Made by a program: the position numbers and the translations under genes. From the NCBI GenBank assembly GCA_943737045.1, contig CALSFV010000056.1, positions 372,001 through 436,000 of the forward strand: a DNA stretch of 64,000 nucleotides. The letters run 5' to 3'. Shown in pieces: positions 21,961-33,919 of the stretch; within the stretch, counting starts at the first letter, position 1, and each line of letters starts with the position of its first letter. This stretch comes from Parapristionchus giblindavisi. Lineage: Eukaryota; Nematoda; Chromadorea; Rhabditida; Diplogasteridae. The notes beneath the pieces were generated by a model. It searched no databases. It had not been told where the DNA came from and saw only the letters and a program-made list of their open reading frames with translations.

Positions 21961-23387
21961 CTAAAGTTTGTAGCAAGCGACAGTCATTGACGCTGTGGGA
22001 TAGTTGCCATCGTCTACGACGTCGTTTCCCTTGAACTCCCATTTGCCTGTCTTCTTATTGCATTTCATCTCAAGGTCTTCAACAGTGTCGAACTCCTCAT
22101 CCTTCTGAAAATTCATCAGTATTATGAATGGTTCTTTTTTAATTAATTATTCGATCAGTTGATAAATAAAAGGAATATCGATATTCTTCGTTGAGGTAGC
22201 AAAAAATCGAAAGCAAAAAACGAACTTAAAGAAATATGCGAGAGAGAGAGAGAGATTTCTCTGATTCTCTTTTCAATTTTTTTTATAATTTGTACCGAGC
22301 ATCGGAGTACATTTCTTCGGTGACATGAATATCACTAAAATGTTGGTTTGCATCCTCAATATTATCAACAACTCACACTGATCAATATGGAGAGGAAGAC
22401 TGATCCCTTAGGACACTTCACTTTATCAGTCTTAATGTCAGGAGACGCACATCCAGTACATCCATCAATTGCACAGAATGCTTCGCACAATGTCCCATCG
22501 TACGCGACTTCTCGGCATTCTAAATTGAATTTATTATTAGCAATTTCTAATTGCAATATCATTCATCATCTTTACCTTCCCCTATTTCAAATTGTCTATC
22601 CTCACCCATTTTAGTTTCTGCTTGTGCAAATTTCTTCAGTGTAATTCGTTTATTTTTTAAATTGTTGTAACATCTTTATGATGTGTTAATAAATAAATAG
22701 AAAATAAAAGATCAAAGACCAAGAAAGATCAAAAACTAGAAGCATAACGAAGTCATTATCGTTAATGTAACTCTACGTATGAAAAATTTCATTTCGGCCA
22801 TTTTAATTTTTAATATACCTTTTTTTAAAATTTTTAAATTATAAAAATTAAGTGCATACATAGTAGTCAAATTAATCTAGAAAAAATGTAGCAAAAATTC
22901 TTCTTATACATGTTCCCTATAGTGATTGGTTAATCCTTACAGATTGGTTAATCCCGTCATATGTAAACTAATATCTTTCAGACTAAAGTTGGATCAAAAC
23001 GATATTGAAAAAATCTGTCAGTTGGCCGAATTAGCAAGCAACAAATATCTATATTTATATTTATCACATGCTCGCGCATGAACGCGCATGAACAAATGTT
23101 AAATGCGCTATATATTTGTTAAAATAGCTAACATGGTGTTTTAGTCCAAAGCACAGTTTTTATCCAAACAGTTATGTTATTAAAGATTTTAGAATTTAAA
23201 AACGAAACATACCTGATTTTCCCGATTCTCCCGATTCGCCTGATTCGCCTGATCCCTTGGATTCATTAGATCCCTTGGATTTGGAGGATTTCCCGTGGTT
23301 TTTGCCTGGTCTCGAAGACTTGGGTCTGTGAGGGGCACACGCGATTGACAGGGAGACAACGGCAAGGAGGATAAGGATTAATTTCAT
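21961..23387 (-). CDS. Small secreted cysteine-rich protein with Ser/Gly/Glu linker (C6/DUF281-like)
   Basis: Minus-strand exons 23213-23387, 22377-22519, 21961-22104 (stop TAG) encode 153 residues. Residues 1-17 (MKLILILLAVVSLSIAC) are a signal peptide. Residues 18-58 are a basic, then Ser/Lys/Gly/Glu-rich linker ending GESGESGESGKS. Residues 60-153 hold nine cysteines (CREVAYDGTLCEAFC, GCTGC, VKCPKG, MKCNKKTGKWEF, TVACYKL). The C...KC..(K)tGkW...VAC pattern resembles nematode C6 (DUF281) domains; that assignment is by eye. A TATA-like TTATATAAG lies at 23419-23428, 32-41 bases before the ATG. Both introns are GT-AG and the frame is intact. It is presumably secreted; role unknown. Confidence 0.75.
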
Positions 23388-23418
23388 TGTTGGACATTGG
23401 AATGATATCAGTGAATTT

Positions 23419-23428
23419 CTTATATAAG
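23419..23428 (-). promoter_or_regulatory. TATA-like box
   Basis: CTTATATAAG just upstream of the signal-peptide ATG at 23387. The short 5' leader implied is plausible for a strongly expressed secreted-protein gene. Confidence 0.45.
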
Positions 23429-23429
23429 A

Positions 23430-24296
23430 ACACAATGGAGTGGGCACGTTGGATTGGTAGCCCCTACACGTTGTTAGCACCACGCCTAGAGAACATCTCT
23501 TTGTCTGGCTCTCATGCGCATGCTCTCTCAACCTTCTTTCGCTGTCTGACTATCTCATGTCGCATGCACTCTCATCGTTTCTCTCTTTCTCTAACATGGC
23601 TTTAACATGTCCTATCATGAAAAGCGAAAGTTGGTGACGATATTTCCTAGGGATGTGTGGGAAGTGTGAACAGACAGAGATACAACAAAAGAATGCAGGG
23701 ATAAAGAAAAGAGCAAGAACAATAGCCAAATGGATGTCCTCCCACGCAGTACATATCCTTAGTTGGGGCACCTTTATCAGAACGCTGATTATTTTTATTT
23801 AAATTAATTTATTCATATCAAGATGTAGGTTGGGCCGTTTTAATGGTCTTTAAAAGATGCTATTCGTATGCACAGAGATCAAGTAAAATTTAAAATCTGA
23901 CCCAACACACTTCACACTTCAATGCAATTAAATCACAATAATGACACAAATAATTGTAAAACAACGTGTAATTAAAGAAGGGGACCCTTGAGTTGGCATG
24001 ACTGACTCCCGCCACGATAAGCATGTTGGCTATGGCCTATATTATATGGTAATTGGCGTAAGGGATAATGAGAAAATGAGAGAGCAAGTATGCAAATTGG
24101 ATGGGCACTCTCTACATGCCTTGAAAGTATATTGTACTTTCAATGCGCATAGTGAGCTTTAAGCATATCGGGAATCAATATCAGATATGTCTTTCGATTC
24201 GTGCTATGAATCTATATCATTCTATCCGAACAGTCTTATAACGAAAACACTCGTTTCTCTCTATCACAATCTTTAAGGCGTTTATTTGAAATGAAT
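23430..24296. other. No gene seen
   Basis: Upstream flank of the secreted-protein gene, then AT-rich spacer. ORFs are short and without splice or family support. Confidence 0.5.
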
Positions 24297-24298
24297 TA

Positions 24299-25749
24299 CA
24301 GTACCGCGCAAAAGTCTGGCCCCAAAATTTGAATCGCTATAACTTTATTCGTACTTGACCGATCGGCTCTTGGTTTGTTTTATTAAAAAGTGTAACCATT
24401 GGAGAAAAAAAATGTTATTGATTATTATCTACGATGATGAAATGATTTCATCATTCTTGAAATGCCGAGGTGCGATCGTAAAAATAGGTTTATTCTCAGG
24501 TAGATTTTTTCTATTAGTTTAATTTTTTTATGAGGAACGAACAACTATCGGTGAACGTTTTAAGCCATTAACCACGTTGTTTGCATATCGCTCCGAGGAA
24601 TTAGCTAATTTCGCCTGACCCATTAAAATTTCGCAAAGATTTCATAACTCAGTCTGTAGTTGAGCTACGGGCCTCAGATTCAACAAGTATTATCACATGG
24701 TCATAGGGCACCACTATGCCAATTTCAGAAGGATTCCGCTTCTTGAAGAGAAAATTCGAAAGAAATCCCATACCATATTTTGGTCATACGGTATTTCCCA
24801 GCCGGTTTTTCTAAAAATCTAAAAAATTGCCATGACGTGCCTAAACATCTACCTAACACATCTACACCGTGGCGAGATTACAGGAGTTCAATTACGACTT
24901 TTTCCATAAAAATACCATTGACAGTCAAAGTGGACGGAACATAATTTCGTTCGTTATGGAGAATTATTATGGGTCAATAACCCAGTATTTCATATCAATT
25001 TCGATCGGATTTTGAACCAAGTGACTAATAAGCACATTTCCTACATGTATCCTCAATTTAGTTCCACTATTGGACATTCCACCTTTTTTCTCTGTCTCTT
25101 TTCTCGCAAAATTCCAATCTGACTTCCAATGGTATTTTTATTGGCAAAGTCGTAATTGAAGTGCTGTAATCTCGCCACTTTGTAGATGTGTTAGGTAGAT
25201 GTTTAGGCACGTCAAGGCAACATTTTAGATTTTTAGAAAAACCGGCTGGGAAATACCGTAAGTCCAAAAAATGGTTTGGAATTTTTTTCGAATTTTCTCT
25301 TCAAGAGCCGGAAACCTTCCGAAATTGGCGTGGTGGTGCCCTATGACCATGTGATAATGCTTGTTGAATCGGAGGTCCGTAGCTCAACTACAGACTGAGT
25401 TATGACATTTTTACGAAATTTTGATGGGCAGGCGAAATTAGCTAATTCCTCGGAGCGATATGCAAGCAACGTGGTTAATGGCTTAAAACGTTCACCGATA
25501 GTTGTTCGTTCCTCACAAACAAATTGGACTCACAGAAAAAATATACCTGAGAATAAACCTATTTTTACGATCGCACTTCGGCATTTCAAGAATGATGAAA
25601 TCATTTCATCATCGTAGGTAGTAATCAATAACATAAAAATTTTCTCCAATGGTTACACTATTTAATAAAACAAACAGGGGCCGATCGGTTAAGTACGAAG
25701 AAAGTTAGAGCGATTCAAATTTTGGGGCCGGACTTTTTGCACGGTACTG
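24299..25749. mobile_element. Mariner/Tc1-type long-TIR MITE with TA duplication
   Basis: CAGTACCGCGCAAAAGTCTG and the inverted right end CAGTACCGTGCAAAAAGTCC form a TIR that continues far inward (CCCCAAAATTTGAATCGCT in both). TA flanks both sides (24297-24298, 25750-25751). The TA target and CAGTAC start are typical of Tc1/mariner. Arms are inverted over about 650 bp (for example GCTAATTTCGCCTG against CAGGCGAAATTAGC). There is no transposase ORF. Confidence 0.9.
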
Positions 25750-25751
25750 TA

Positions 25752-27665
25752 TTTTCTGAGAATTGTCTCCCGCAATTCACAATTCTGTTGAAGGACACTT
25801 TTGGGAAGAACTTCATAAATGGTTCCTTGGTCTATGTACGTTCCTTGATCTCCTTGTATGGAATGATGCATGCTCCACAATACTCTTTTCTTGCATGATA
25901 AGAGTCAATAATATATTATATCATGTTCTTTATCTCTTTAAATTTTTCTCATGTCTCGTTGCGCCTCGGGCGTAGATAAATTAATTAATTATGATAATTT
26001 AACACGTGTTCTTGAAGAGGGCCGACTGATCTTGAGGGTTTTTGGTGGACATATAAGGTATGGTCGTCTGAACGCGACAATATGTGCGTTAGTTTTAGTT
26101 TTTTTTTCATCTGTGGGTTTAAGTCTTTAGCCAACGTTTGAAGGAACAATAAATCAAAGAATTGGCTAAAAAGTTAGGTCTTCCTCTAATCTTCCTGTTT
26201 CATATATTAACCAGCCGGTCGCGCGCGCCTACGGCGCGCGTTATCGACTGCATTGTGCCTGGTCGTGCGCTAGGTTGGGTTGTGTGTTGTTTATTGACTT
26301 TTGTAGAAAATCAGCAGTATTTTTTAGAATTTCTTCGTATTTTTGAATCTATCTGAGGTGGATGAGACTTGACGATGACTTCACAGAATTTTACTCAAAT
26401 CTGACCAACCGTACTTATTCTGACCCACCGAATCGGGTTACGGTAGTCTACAATAGACATAATCATATAACTCGAATAATGCTTAGTACGACAATTTTTA
26501 CTCAAAGCTGACCATCGGTACTTTATCTGATCCACCAAAACCGGGTATGGTAGCTACTAATCATATTCCTTATCCTTGATGTACGATGTGTGGTGCTACC
26601 GTAATCGGTGATTTGCTTGGTTGTGTTACAGTAATATGTACCATGACGTATATCACTAATGTTATCTTACATTGCCTTAACTTAATTTACGTTAACATGA
26701 CTTAATTTCACTTTGTTTGCTTAACTGTACTTAACTTATTCCTTATGGCCTTAGTACTTTATTTATAGTGTATTGATAGCACTGAATTTTGTTTCATTCT
26801 CAGGCATTGTTTTACTTTTTCCAGCAAGAGCCTTGAACTCTTTTCTTTGCTTAAAAATATTTTCTTAATATGTTTACAAAATCGATCGTTGAATATGACT
26901 AGAAATTATAATAACTCTGAACTAACTTCATTAGTGCATATCTAAAAGATGCTCAAAGAATTATTTTCCTGAAGTTAATGCTTATGATTTTTGATGACCA
27001 GTCCAAATTAGGTATGCTTGTAATAAGACAAATGTCTTATGTTGATAAAAAGTGCACGATCGAGCGTTGTTATTAACGGTATGTATGTATAGTACAGTGG
27101 GTACTTCTTACGAACAAATATTTGCTTTGTACAATTGTCCTGTAATTATCAGACATGAAAGCAATCGTGCTTGGATACATTATTAGTTTGTGGAGGACAA
27201 AATGAATAATATTTTCTATTTGCTTTTGTAGAATTATTTGTGATCTCTACTCACAGACAAAGTCGAGGTATTCATAATTTCCCTATTCTACGGCAGGTCT
27301 GTGCGACTTGAGTATAGATATTTTCGGCATTGGGCTTACGGCAGATTGTTAAAAATATTTTTCGACAAATTTCGGCATGAAAACAGCATTTTCGGCATAT
27401 ATGCGGCATGTAAATTCAGATTTTCCATCTTTTTTCAAACCATTTGGGGTCCTCGTCTGTACCCCATGGGACGAAAGACCGTATCGATGTAGAGAGTTAT
27501 GTCTTCTTCTTAACGGAGCATGTACCTACTCACATTTTATTTGTCCACCACTGTTGTTTGTTATGTTCATTCATAATTTTGTTTGCCATCGGTGTCGCCT
27601 ACCAAGTAGTATGAAATCTATCAATAATGGAGCATAACTGAAGTTGTGACGTACACTGATTGTGT
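25752..27665. other. Gene-free spacer with small repeats
   Basis: No gene supported. It contains a GC palindrome GCGCGCGCCTACGGCGCGCG at 26220-26239, a direct repeat of period 109 at 26389-26555 (TTTTACTCAAATCTGACCA and TTTTACTCAAAGCTGACCA) and TTTCGGCA repeats near 27320-27410 like those at the ends of the 5941-7602 element. Confidence 0.5.
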
Positions 27666-27981
27666 GAGCAAACTTACCTGGCAAATCGTTACCCACCCCG
27701 ATTACCCTGGTAAACGATTTCCCCAAATGTTTATTGCAGCCTTACGCGGTCTTTATGGAGGGAACCAATTGGATGAAAATAAAGGGGATAGGGTAGATCG
27801 AATAAAAGGTAACGGGATGTATTGATATAATTAGCATTCGACTGTAATGTAATTGACAATTTCACAAAATAATTGGTAATCTTTCTCTCCAAAATGCATG
27901 GGTAATCAGAATACCCCGAATATGGGCAAACGAATACCCCGATACACGTTGTTGGGTAACGATTACCCCATAAGTTTACTC
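27666..27981. mobile_element. 316-bp MITE with GAG(C/T)AAACTTA ends
   Basis: The left GAGCAAACTTACCTGGCAAA faces the right end CCCCATAAGTTTACTC, with inverted AATCGTTACCCA/TGGGTAACGATT. The interior repeats GATTACCC and AATACCCCG words. No clear target duplication. Confidence 0.6.
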
Positions 27982-28124
27982 TTTGTGTATTATGATTGAA
28001 ACGAAATTATAATAAATTTAAGAAGCCTACTTTTCATACTGGATAAGGGATACTCCTTTTAAAGATTAGTGTAAATACAAAATCTATAATAAGAAAATCC
28101 ACTTTTTTTCGGGAAAAAAACAGG

Positions 28125-28220
28125 AAACAGACTAAACTTTAAAAACTCTGGATCCAGATTCAATAATAGACATCGCAGCTTCGTTCCTAGAACAGATAAC
28201 CTTTGGTAAAGTCTCGCAAT
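28125..28220 (+). pseudogene. LINE C-terminal tail fragment
   Basis: The plus frame reads NFKNSGSRFNNRHRSFVPRT, homologous to FNNPGSRFHYRHNSFFPRA at 2246-2520 (minus). Only the end of ORF2 is visible. Confidence 0.5.
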
Positions 28221-28467
28221 CGAAATTTCCTGATCGATTCTGCCCGTTATTACATCTTCTTTTCCATTGTAATTCAAATTTCAAACCCTTTCGATCTTCT
28301 TCATTCACGTTTGAGATCGTCAATATAGTTCACGTTATCACTATATTTTTTATCTCGCGTTTCTTATGTTCAGGAATACGCATAGACATTATTATTGGTG
28401 TTGTATACAATTTCAGGTCTGCAAAAGATAAAATATTATATCAATTTATATTATAACTATATATAAC

Positions 28468-29864
28468 ACGCTGTCTTAGAAAAACCACATAGGTGCGGTA
28501 TCGACGAAAAATGGATTTTTCTGTTTTATGTATGATAATTACAGGCTCCATGAGTGAAGTTCACTGATACTTGGAAATTCCTTCAAATTGAAAATTCGCT
28601 TCAAGGGATGACCACACAACGATTTGGCGCCTTTTCCTAAAAAGTATATTTCGAATCCAATCGATTCGGGAGCGGGTGCAATCGACTCCTTAGCTAATTC
28701 TAAGAAACTATTGTCAAGGGGAGTTTTTTGATCAAAGATCAACGAACGCTGGAATTTTGAATTTTCGAAAAAATTTTTACATTAAATTAATTCTCACTAT
28801 TTTGCCATGGCCTATGTAAATTTTTTATTTGCTTAATATCTTCTTCATATCATATTACACCTTCATTTTAAAATTCATAATTTTTTAAAAATATGAAATT
28901 TGTAAAAGAATCGTTTTTGTAACGAAAATCGTAATTATGGTGTACACCTACAGTAATCCCTAATCGGTCAATTTGGAAATTTGGTAGTTTTAAACATATT
29001 TCACCGCTGTTCTTGACATGACTGAGGTATATAACTACTCCTCGTCTTCGGAGTACACCTGCACGGTACATAGCTGTTCAATATTCTATGATATTTTGAA
29101 TTTTCAGGAATAACTTTCTTCCCTGTCAACCGTTTCTCTTCATTTTTTAGTATGTTTGTTTAGATGATACTATGGTATTGTGATCCAATTTTTATCGATA
29201 ATGGATAACAAACAACGAAATAGTAATAAATTTACGAAAAATGTCAATTTTCAGCAAAATCATAGGTGCACGCCGAAAACGAAGTGTAGTCGTATACCTC
29301 AGTCATGTCAAGAACAGCGGTGAAATATGTTTAAAACTACCAAATTTCCAAATTGACGGATTAGGGATTACTGTAGGTGCACACCATAATTACGATTTTC
29401 GTTACAAAAACGATTCTTTTACAAATTTCATATTTTTAAAAAATTATGAATTTTAAAATGAAGGTGTAATATGATATGAAGAAGATATTAAGCAAATAAA
29501 AAATTCACCTAGAACATGGCAAAATAGTGAGAATTAATTTAATGTAATTTTTTTTCGAAAATTCAAAATTCCAGCGTTCGTTGATCTTTGATCAAAAAAC
29601 TCCCTTTGACAATAGTTTCTTAGAATTAGCTAAGGAGTCGATTGCACCCGCTCCCGAATCGATTGGATTCGAAATAAACTTTTTAGGAAAAGGCGCCAAA
29701 TCGTTGTGTGGTCATCCCCTAAAGCGAATTTTCAATTTGAAGGAATTTCCCAGTACCAGTGAACTTCACTCGTGGAGCCTGTAATTATCATGCATAAAAC
29801 AGAAAAATCCATTTTTCGTCGATACCAAAAAAATTCGGTTGTTGAATTCTCTCAGATAGTGTGA
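28468..29864. mobile_element. Foldback transposon, copy 2 (8-bp TSD)
   Basis: Ends ACGCTGTCTTAG and CTCAGATAGTGTGA. Flanking TATATAAC (28460-28467) and TATATGGC (29865-29872) match at 6 of 8. The arms are inverted over almost 700 bp around a centre near 29160. Each arm has the outward ORF (28539-28742 minus, 29581-29784 plus) ending LHSWSL, and an inner ORF (28868-29071 minus, 29241-29456 plus) containing YLSHVKNSGEICLKLPNFQI in both arms. Confidence 0.85.
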
Positions 29865-29872
29865 TATATGGC

Positions 29873-30736
29873 ATCATCTTGGCGGCTAGTCTCTCAGTTA
29901 GTTATCGGCTTCCAAGGTTTTATTTTATTTTGCAAATTTTCCCTTGAAGGATAAAATGGTTGAATTGAACGATACATAGAAATGAATTTTAATTATTGAA
30001 GGTACACCACGAGCTAATTGGAAACTCTCCGCTTTAGTAAATTAATGAGAGAGACGGAAGACGAAATTATTCATGACTGTGAATAAAAAAAGAAATGATA
30101 AGGAGACTATAAGCAAGCTCACTCGCTTTATTGGTCTATGAGAGAGCGCTACCGGAGCGGAGAGTAAAATTAGCTCTGGTGGGCCTTTAATTGTTTTAAG
30201 TGTATGATTTGTCAAAGTTTAGGCACGCTCGGATTGATGCTAAATGTAATTTTATTCGTTTTACTCACGAACAAGCGACTATCCATGACTCTGCTTTCGT
30301 GCAGGTGTGCATGCTTTTAGATCAGTTACATTTTCAAACATATAAAACTTTGTTCAAACTAATTAAAACCGCACAACCCTATTTGCCTTCTCTCGCTTTC
30401 TACTAGTACGGTAGATTGTCACGTCATACATATCGAAATGCCTACACAAATAATAATAGAGAAAGGAATGAATAAGGTAAGTGCACAGAACTGGGAATTT
30501 CTCGATGATTCAAATATCAAGGGTTTAAACATCATTAGCGTGAACATTAAATTAGTGAATACATACTAAAAATAATGATGACAAAAGTCCGAATGATCTC
30601 TCGAAATACATCGCAAAATTTCCATTAATCCGTTTGGAATTTCATTCGTAAGTTTACGAACTACAATTGCAACACTCATATATCAACAGAGTAAATGTGA
30701 TATAGACCGAGTTTTAAATAGCATTGTAGAGTTTCC
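29873..30736. other. Spacer with hairpin MITE
   Basis: No gene seen. At 30002-30190 a short hairpin MITE runs from GAGCTAATTGGAAACTCTCC to GAGCGGAGAGTAAAATTAGC, CTC and GGGCCTTTAA. Confidence 0.5.
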
Positions 30737-31074
30737 TTAAAGGTGGATTCGCTCAAATATTTTCATACGCAAACTGTGAACACAGAATTATGGCAAAGGA
30801 TATTGTAGTTTCCGTACACTATTTATTATATTTGCTACTAGATTTGTGAATAGTGATTGAATATTTTAGACAATTTCAAGCAACTGGTGCGCATTTTGAA
30901 AATTAGAAAGTTCGGAAAAAGGTTTCGAACCGCGCGGGTTCCAAGGTTTGACCACTGCTCCTAGGGGATTGACGAATGTCCAAGCTAATTTTTTATATAA
31001 CGCTTCTCCCTTGTCTAAGTGGTTCATAAGAGATTTGCATAATCATTCACAAGGGCAACATTTAGAAGTGCAAT
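30737..31074. mobile_element. MITE with TTAAAGGTGGA end and tRNA-like core, copy 2
   Basis: The left end TTAAAGGTGGATTCGCTCAA and interior (CCGTACACTATTTAT, GAAAGTTCGG, AAGAGATTTGCAT) follow copy 1 at 18377-18724. A minus-strand tRNA-like core is at about 30915-30970. The right end is decayed. It lies just upstream of the first exon found for 7TM gene B. Confidence 0.65.
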
Positions 31075-31101
31075 ACATATTCTACGATTTGATTATTGTA
31101 G

Positions 31102-33506
31102 AATCTGCATTGGCGTGACCGCAGTTCAAAATGTCTTCAATTCCATCCTACTCATTCTGGGACAGTGGGTGAGTGCACAATAATCATATAAAAGCCTCTG
31201 CTCTCACCAAACTCTCTCGCTAACTATGTCGTGATATAGAGTGGTGAGAGTGTTTTAGGAAATTCTCAAAAATATCGATATCAAAGCAGACTCATCTCCT
31301 CTCGGATGGCTTTTATCTCGCGATCGTATACGGTCCCATAAAATATGCTGACCCCTGGATAAGGCATGTTTTCTTTTTTTTTCTCAGCCCAACTAATTTT
31401 TTTAAAACTTTTTTATCTTATTGTTAATCTGATTTACTAAGAATGTGCAAGTCGATGATATTTCTAATTTTTTTTGTATTTTTCCGTCGTCTTTTTCGTC
31501 GTCTCGCATCACTTATAATCATTGTGTTTTTTGAATATTAATTAAAAGGAAAACAGTGGGTTTTGAAACGAATTTGTCTTGGAGCAATTTGCCGATAAAT
31601 AAGGCAGTATTTATCAGAAACCTTTTTTTTCAAAAAAAAAAACTAAACACGATTTTTAAATTATGATTAATCCATTTTAGAGACATGATGGTGTGCATAG
31701 CTTGTCAACTGGTCTTCTGTCTCTGGCAATTCATCACACCCCCATGCATTGTGCAGTTCTTAATAGTACACAGGTATCATTTTACTCTGCAAAAATATAA
31801 GTGTGCAGTCAAGTTTTTCCCATATGTCTCAACTTTACGTGGCGCCACAGATGATTTGAATCCTCAATCGATAAAAAACTTTGATACTTTGAAGACCACA
31901 ATCATCGTTAATGACTCAACTCGCAATTGCCTACACAATATCGATCATAATATTTATAATATCACTGGTGAGCCTTATATTTTTTTCTCTTGATATTAAA
32001 TTTTGACAATTTGAAGTTGAAATTTCGACTTTTCCAGCCTTATTTCTCCTTGTTCGTACCCAATCCGCAGATTGTACCGCGAATCTATGAAATCGCATCA
32101 AGAGTGCAGGGACTAACAGAAGATGATTCATTTGCGGTCTACGGTATCGGTGTTCGGGCTGAACCCGAAAATGTATGTATTTTTACTGATAATCATGATA
32201 TTTTTAATGCGGTTTATATATATAATATTATGATATGTTAATGTCGGATTATGGGATTTAACGTAAAAATGTTGTTTTAATAAGAAAAAAGTATGCGCGG
32301 AAGAACTGTTATGATATCAAAGATTACTGTGATTTACGTTACGAGCCGAATGATTTACGTTACGAGCCGAATACGCAAATCGTGCAAACCTTTCTGTTCA
32401 ACTTAATGTTTACATACTTATCATCACCATTAATACAAATCATCAATGATTACCCATAGGACTTCGTGTGCCTTGAACGGGTTGTACATTTACCTTTTTT
32501 ACCCTTTTTTATTATTTTCAGGGAAACCGAACCATGTTCGGACTTGCATTCTATGGAATCGGGCCGTCGTATCTCATTTCCTACTGTACACTTTTCTGCA
32601 CTATTTATGGCACGTATCGGGTGAGCTTTGCTCAACTATTTTATTACTACAAATAGTAATACTTTATTATATCAGCATATGTTCTATGCTGTGTATTATA
32701 TTGCAAGATTGTGCAACCATAAATTCCTGTTTTCGCAGAAGCTTAGCAGTGCAAATATCAATCTTAGTGCAAAAACGATTGGAATGCAGCGGAGATTTGT
32801 TCGGATGCAGGTCACGCAGGTCATATGTACATATAATAGAAAATATAGGTAAAATTGGAAAGGCAAAGGGTGTGAAAAATCCCCGTGAAAATCTCAATTT
32901 TGAGGTAAATTTGAGAGCTTCTGAATGTACTCAATGTTTACAATGAATAGCGAGCACTCTCCACATTAACCAAACTCTCTCGTCTACGGAAACGAATTCC
33001 TAGTGCGGATAATTCCGAACATCAAAAATTATTTCGATTTCCTTTTTTTCAAATTCAAAATGCGCTCGCAAGCTACGGAATACAACGTCATTCCAGGCTG
33101 TTACTCCTTTTGCGATTCTCATCATACCCTACTCACTTTTCGTAGGATTCATCATTTCGGAGACCAATTTGGATAACTTCACATTAATCGAAACCTACGC
33201 TCTGTGGTCGCTACCGGCCGTACAGGTGAAACAATTTGTTCCTAAAACTCGGCGACAGGGTGCGAAACAGTCATTACTTTTAGTATCAGACAAGAGAAAT
33301 AGTGCAAGTGCACCGCATGGCGCAACATAAATATCAACATTATTGATCGAGTAAAAAGTGATTCTCATTATTAACAGGCAACCGTGTACATCAAATTCAT
33401 TCTACCGTTGGTTCTCCCGGAAGTACAAATACAAAAGATGATATTACGTGCGGCATACGGATCAAGTGTAACTTCGAAGCCAGCACTTTTACCGACTATA
33501 TCTTAA
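31102..33506 (+). CDS. Seven-transmembrane chemoreceptor-like protein B (5' exon not found)
   Basis: Exons 31102-31168, 31290-31363, 31681-31773, 31895-31967, 32038-32172, 32522-32620, 32739-32819, 33097-33225, 33378-33506 (TAA). The exon structure is identical to gene A (7881-11108) with the same phases and lengths, except the last exon, which is one codon shorter. About 293 residues. Segments: NVFNSILLILGQW, YGPIKYADPW, MMVCIACQLVFCLWQFI, AIAYTISIIIFIISL, IGPSYLISYCTLFC, SAKTIGMQRRFVRM, FAILIIPYSLFVGFII and VYIKFILPLVLPEV. The intron after 31363 starts GC (AAG|GCATGT), a GC-AG intron where gene A has GT; the 31895 exon uses a poor TTTGAAG acceptor where gene A has CTTCTCAG. These weakened sites and the missing TM1/ATG exon leave open whether it is still functional. 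Confidence 0.68.
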
Positions 33507-33510
33507 TAAA
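33505..33510 (+). terminator. Polyadenylation signal AATAAA overlapping the stop of 7TM gene B
   Basis: TCT TAA TAAAGTG: the signal begins within the stop codon, as in gene A. Confidence 0.5.
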
Positions 33511-33856
33511 GTGAAAGTTGTACACAGATCGATTTGTTAGAAGTATCTTGAACAAGGCATATCATGCATTTTTGAAGCGTGAATTGGAGGACTCCCGGGC
33601 TCGAAATTTGTGGCATTTCCAACTTTCAAAAGTGCCTGAGGGGCTGTTCAAACAGTCAATAGAACTAATCTTACTTGATTACATTGATCTTATCGTGACA
33701 AAAAAAACCAAAATGTGTTGAATAATCATACAAGCAAAAGATTGTTGACAAGCATTCTTCGTGGCACAATAGATCAATGAGCTGTTTATGAACGTTCTTC
33801 CCAACAGTGTCCCTGAACTGAATTGTGAACAACGGAAAACAATTCACAGTGGATAA
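33511..33856. other. No gene seen
   Basis: Convergent spacer between 7TM gene B and the secreted-protein gene. A 67-codon plus ORF (33518-33721) has no recognisable features. Confidence 0.5.
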
Positions 33857-33862
33857 TTTATT
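33857..33862 (-). terminator. Polyadenylation signal AATAAA
   Basis: About 58 bases after the stop codon (33920) of the cysteine-rich secreted-protein gene. Confidence 0.45.
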
Positions 33863-33919
33863 TGGACTATTCGACATGGTATCATTATGTCTTACAATTT
33901 TTTATGCGGTTATTATGAT

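Noticed and set aside
26218..26241. GC palindrome as a terminator or origin
   Set aside because: No associated gene, U-tract or known eukaryotic function; recorded only as a repeat in the spacer.
32446..32946. 166-codon plus ORF across 7TM gene B
   Set aside because: It runs through introns and out of frame with two well-supported receptor exons.
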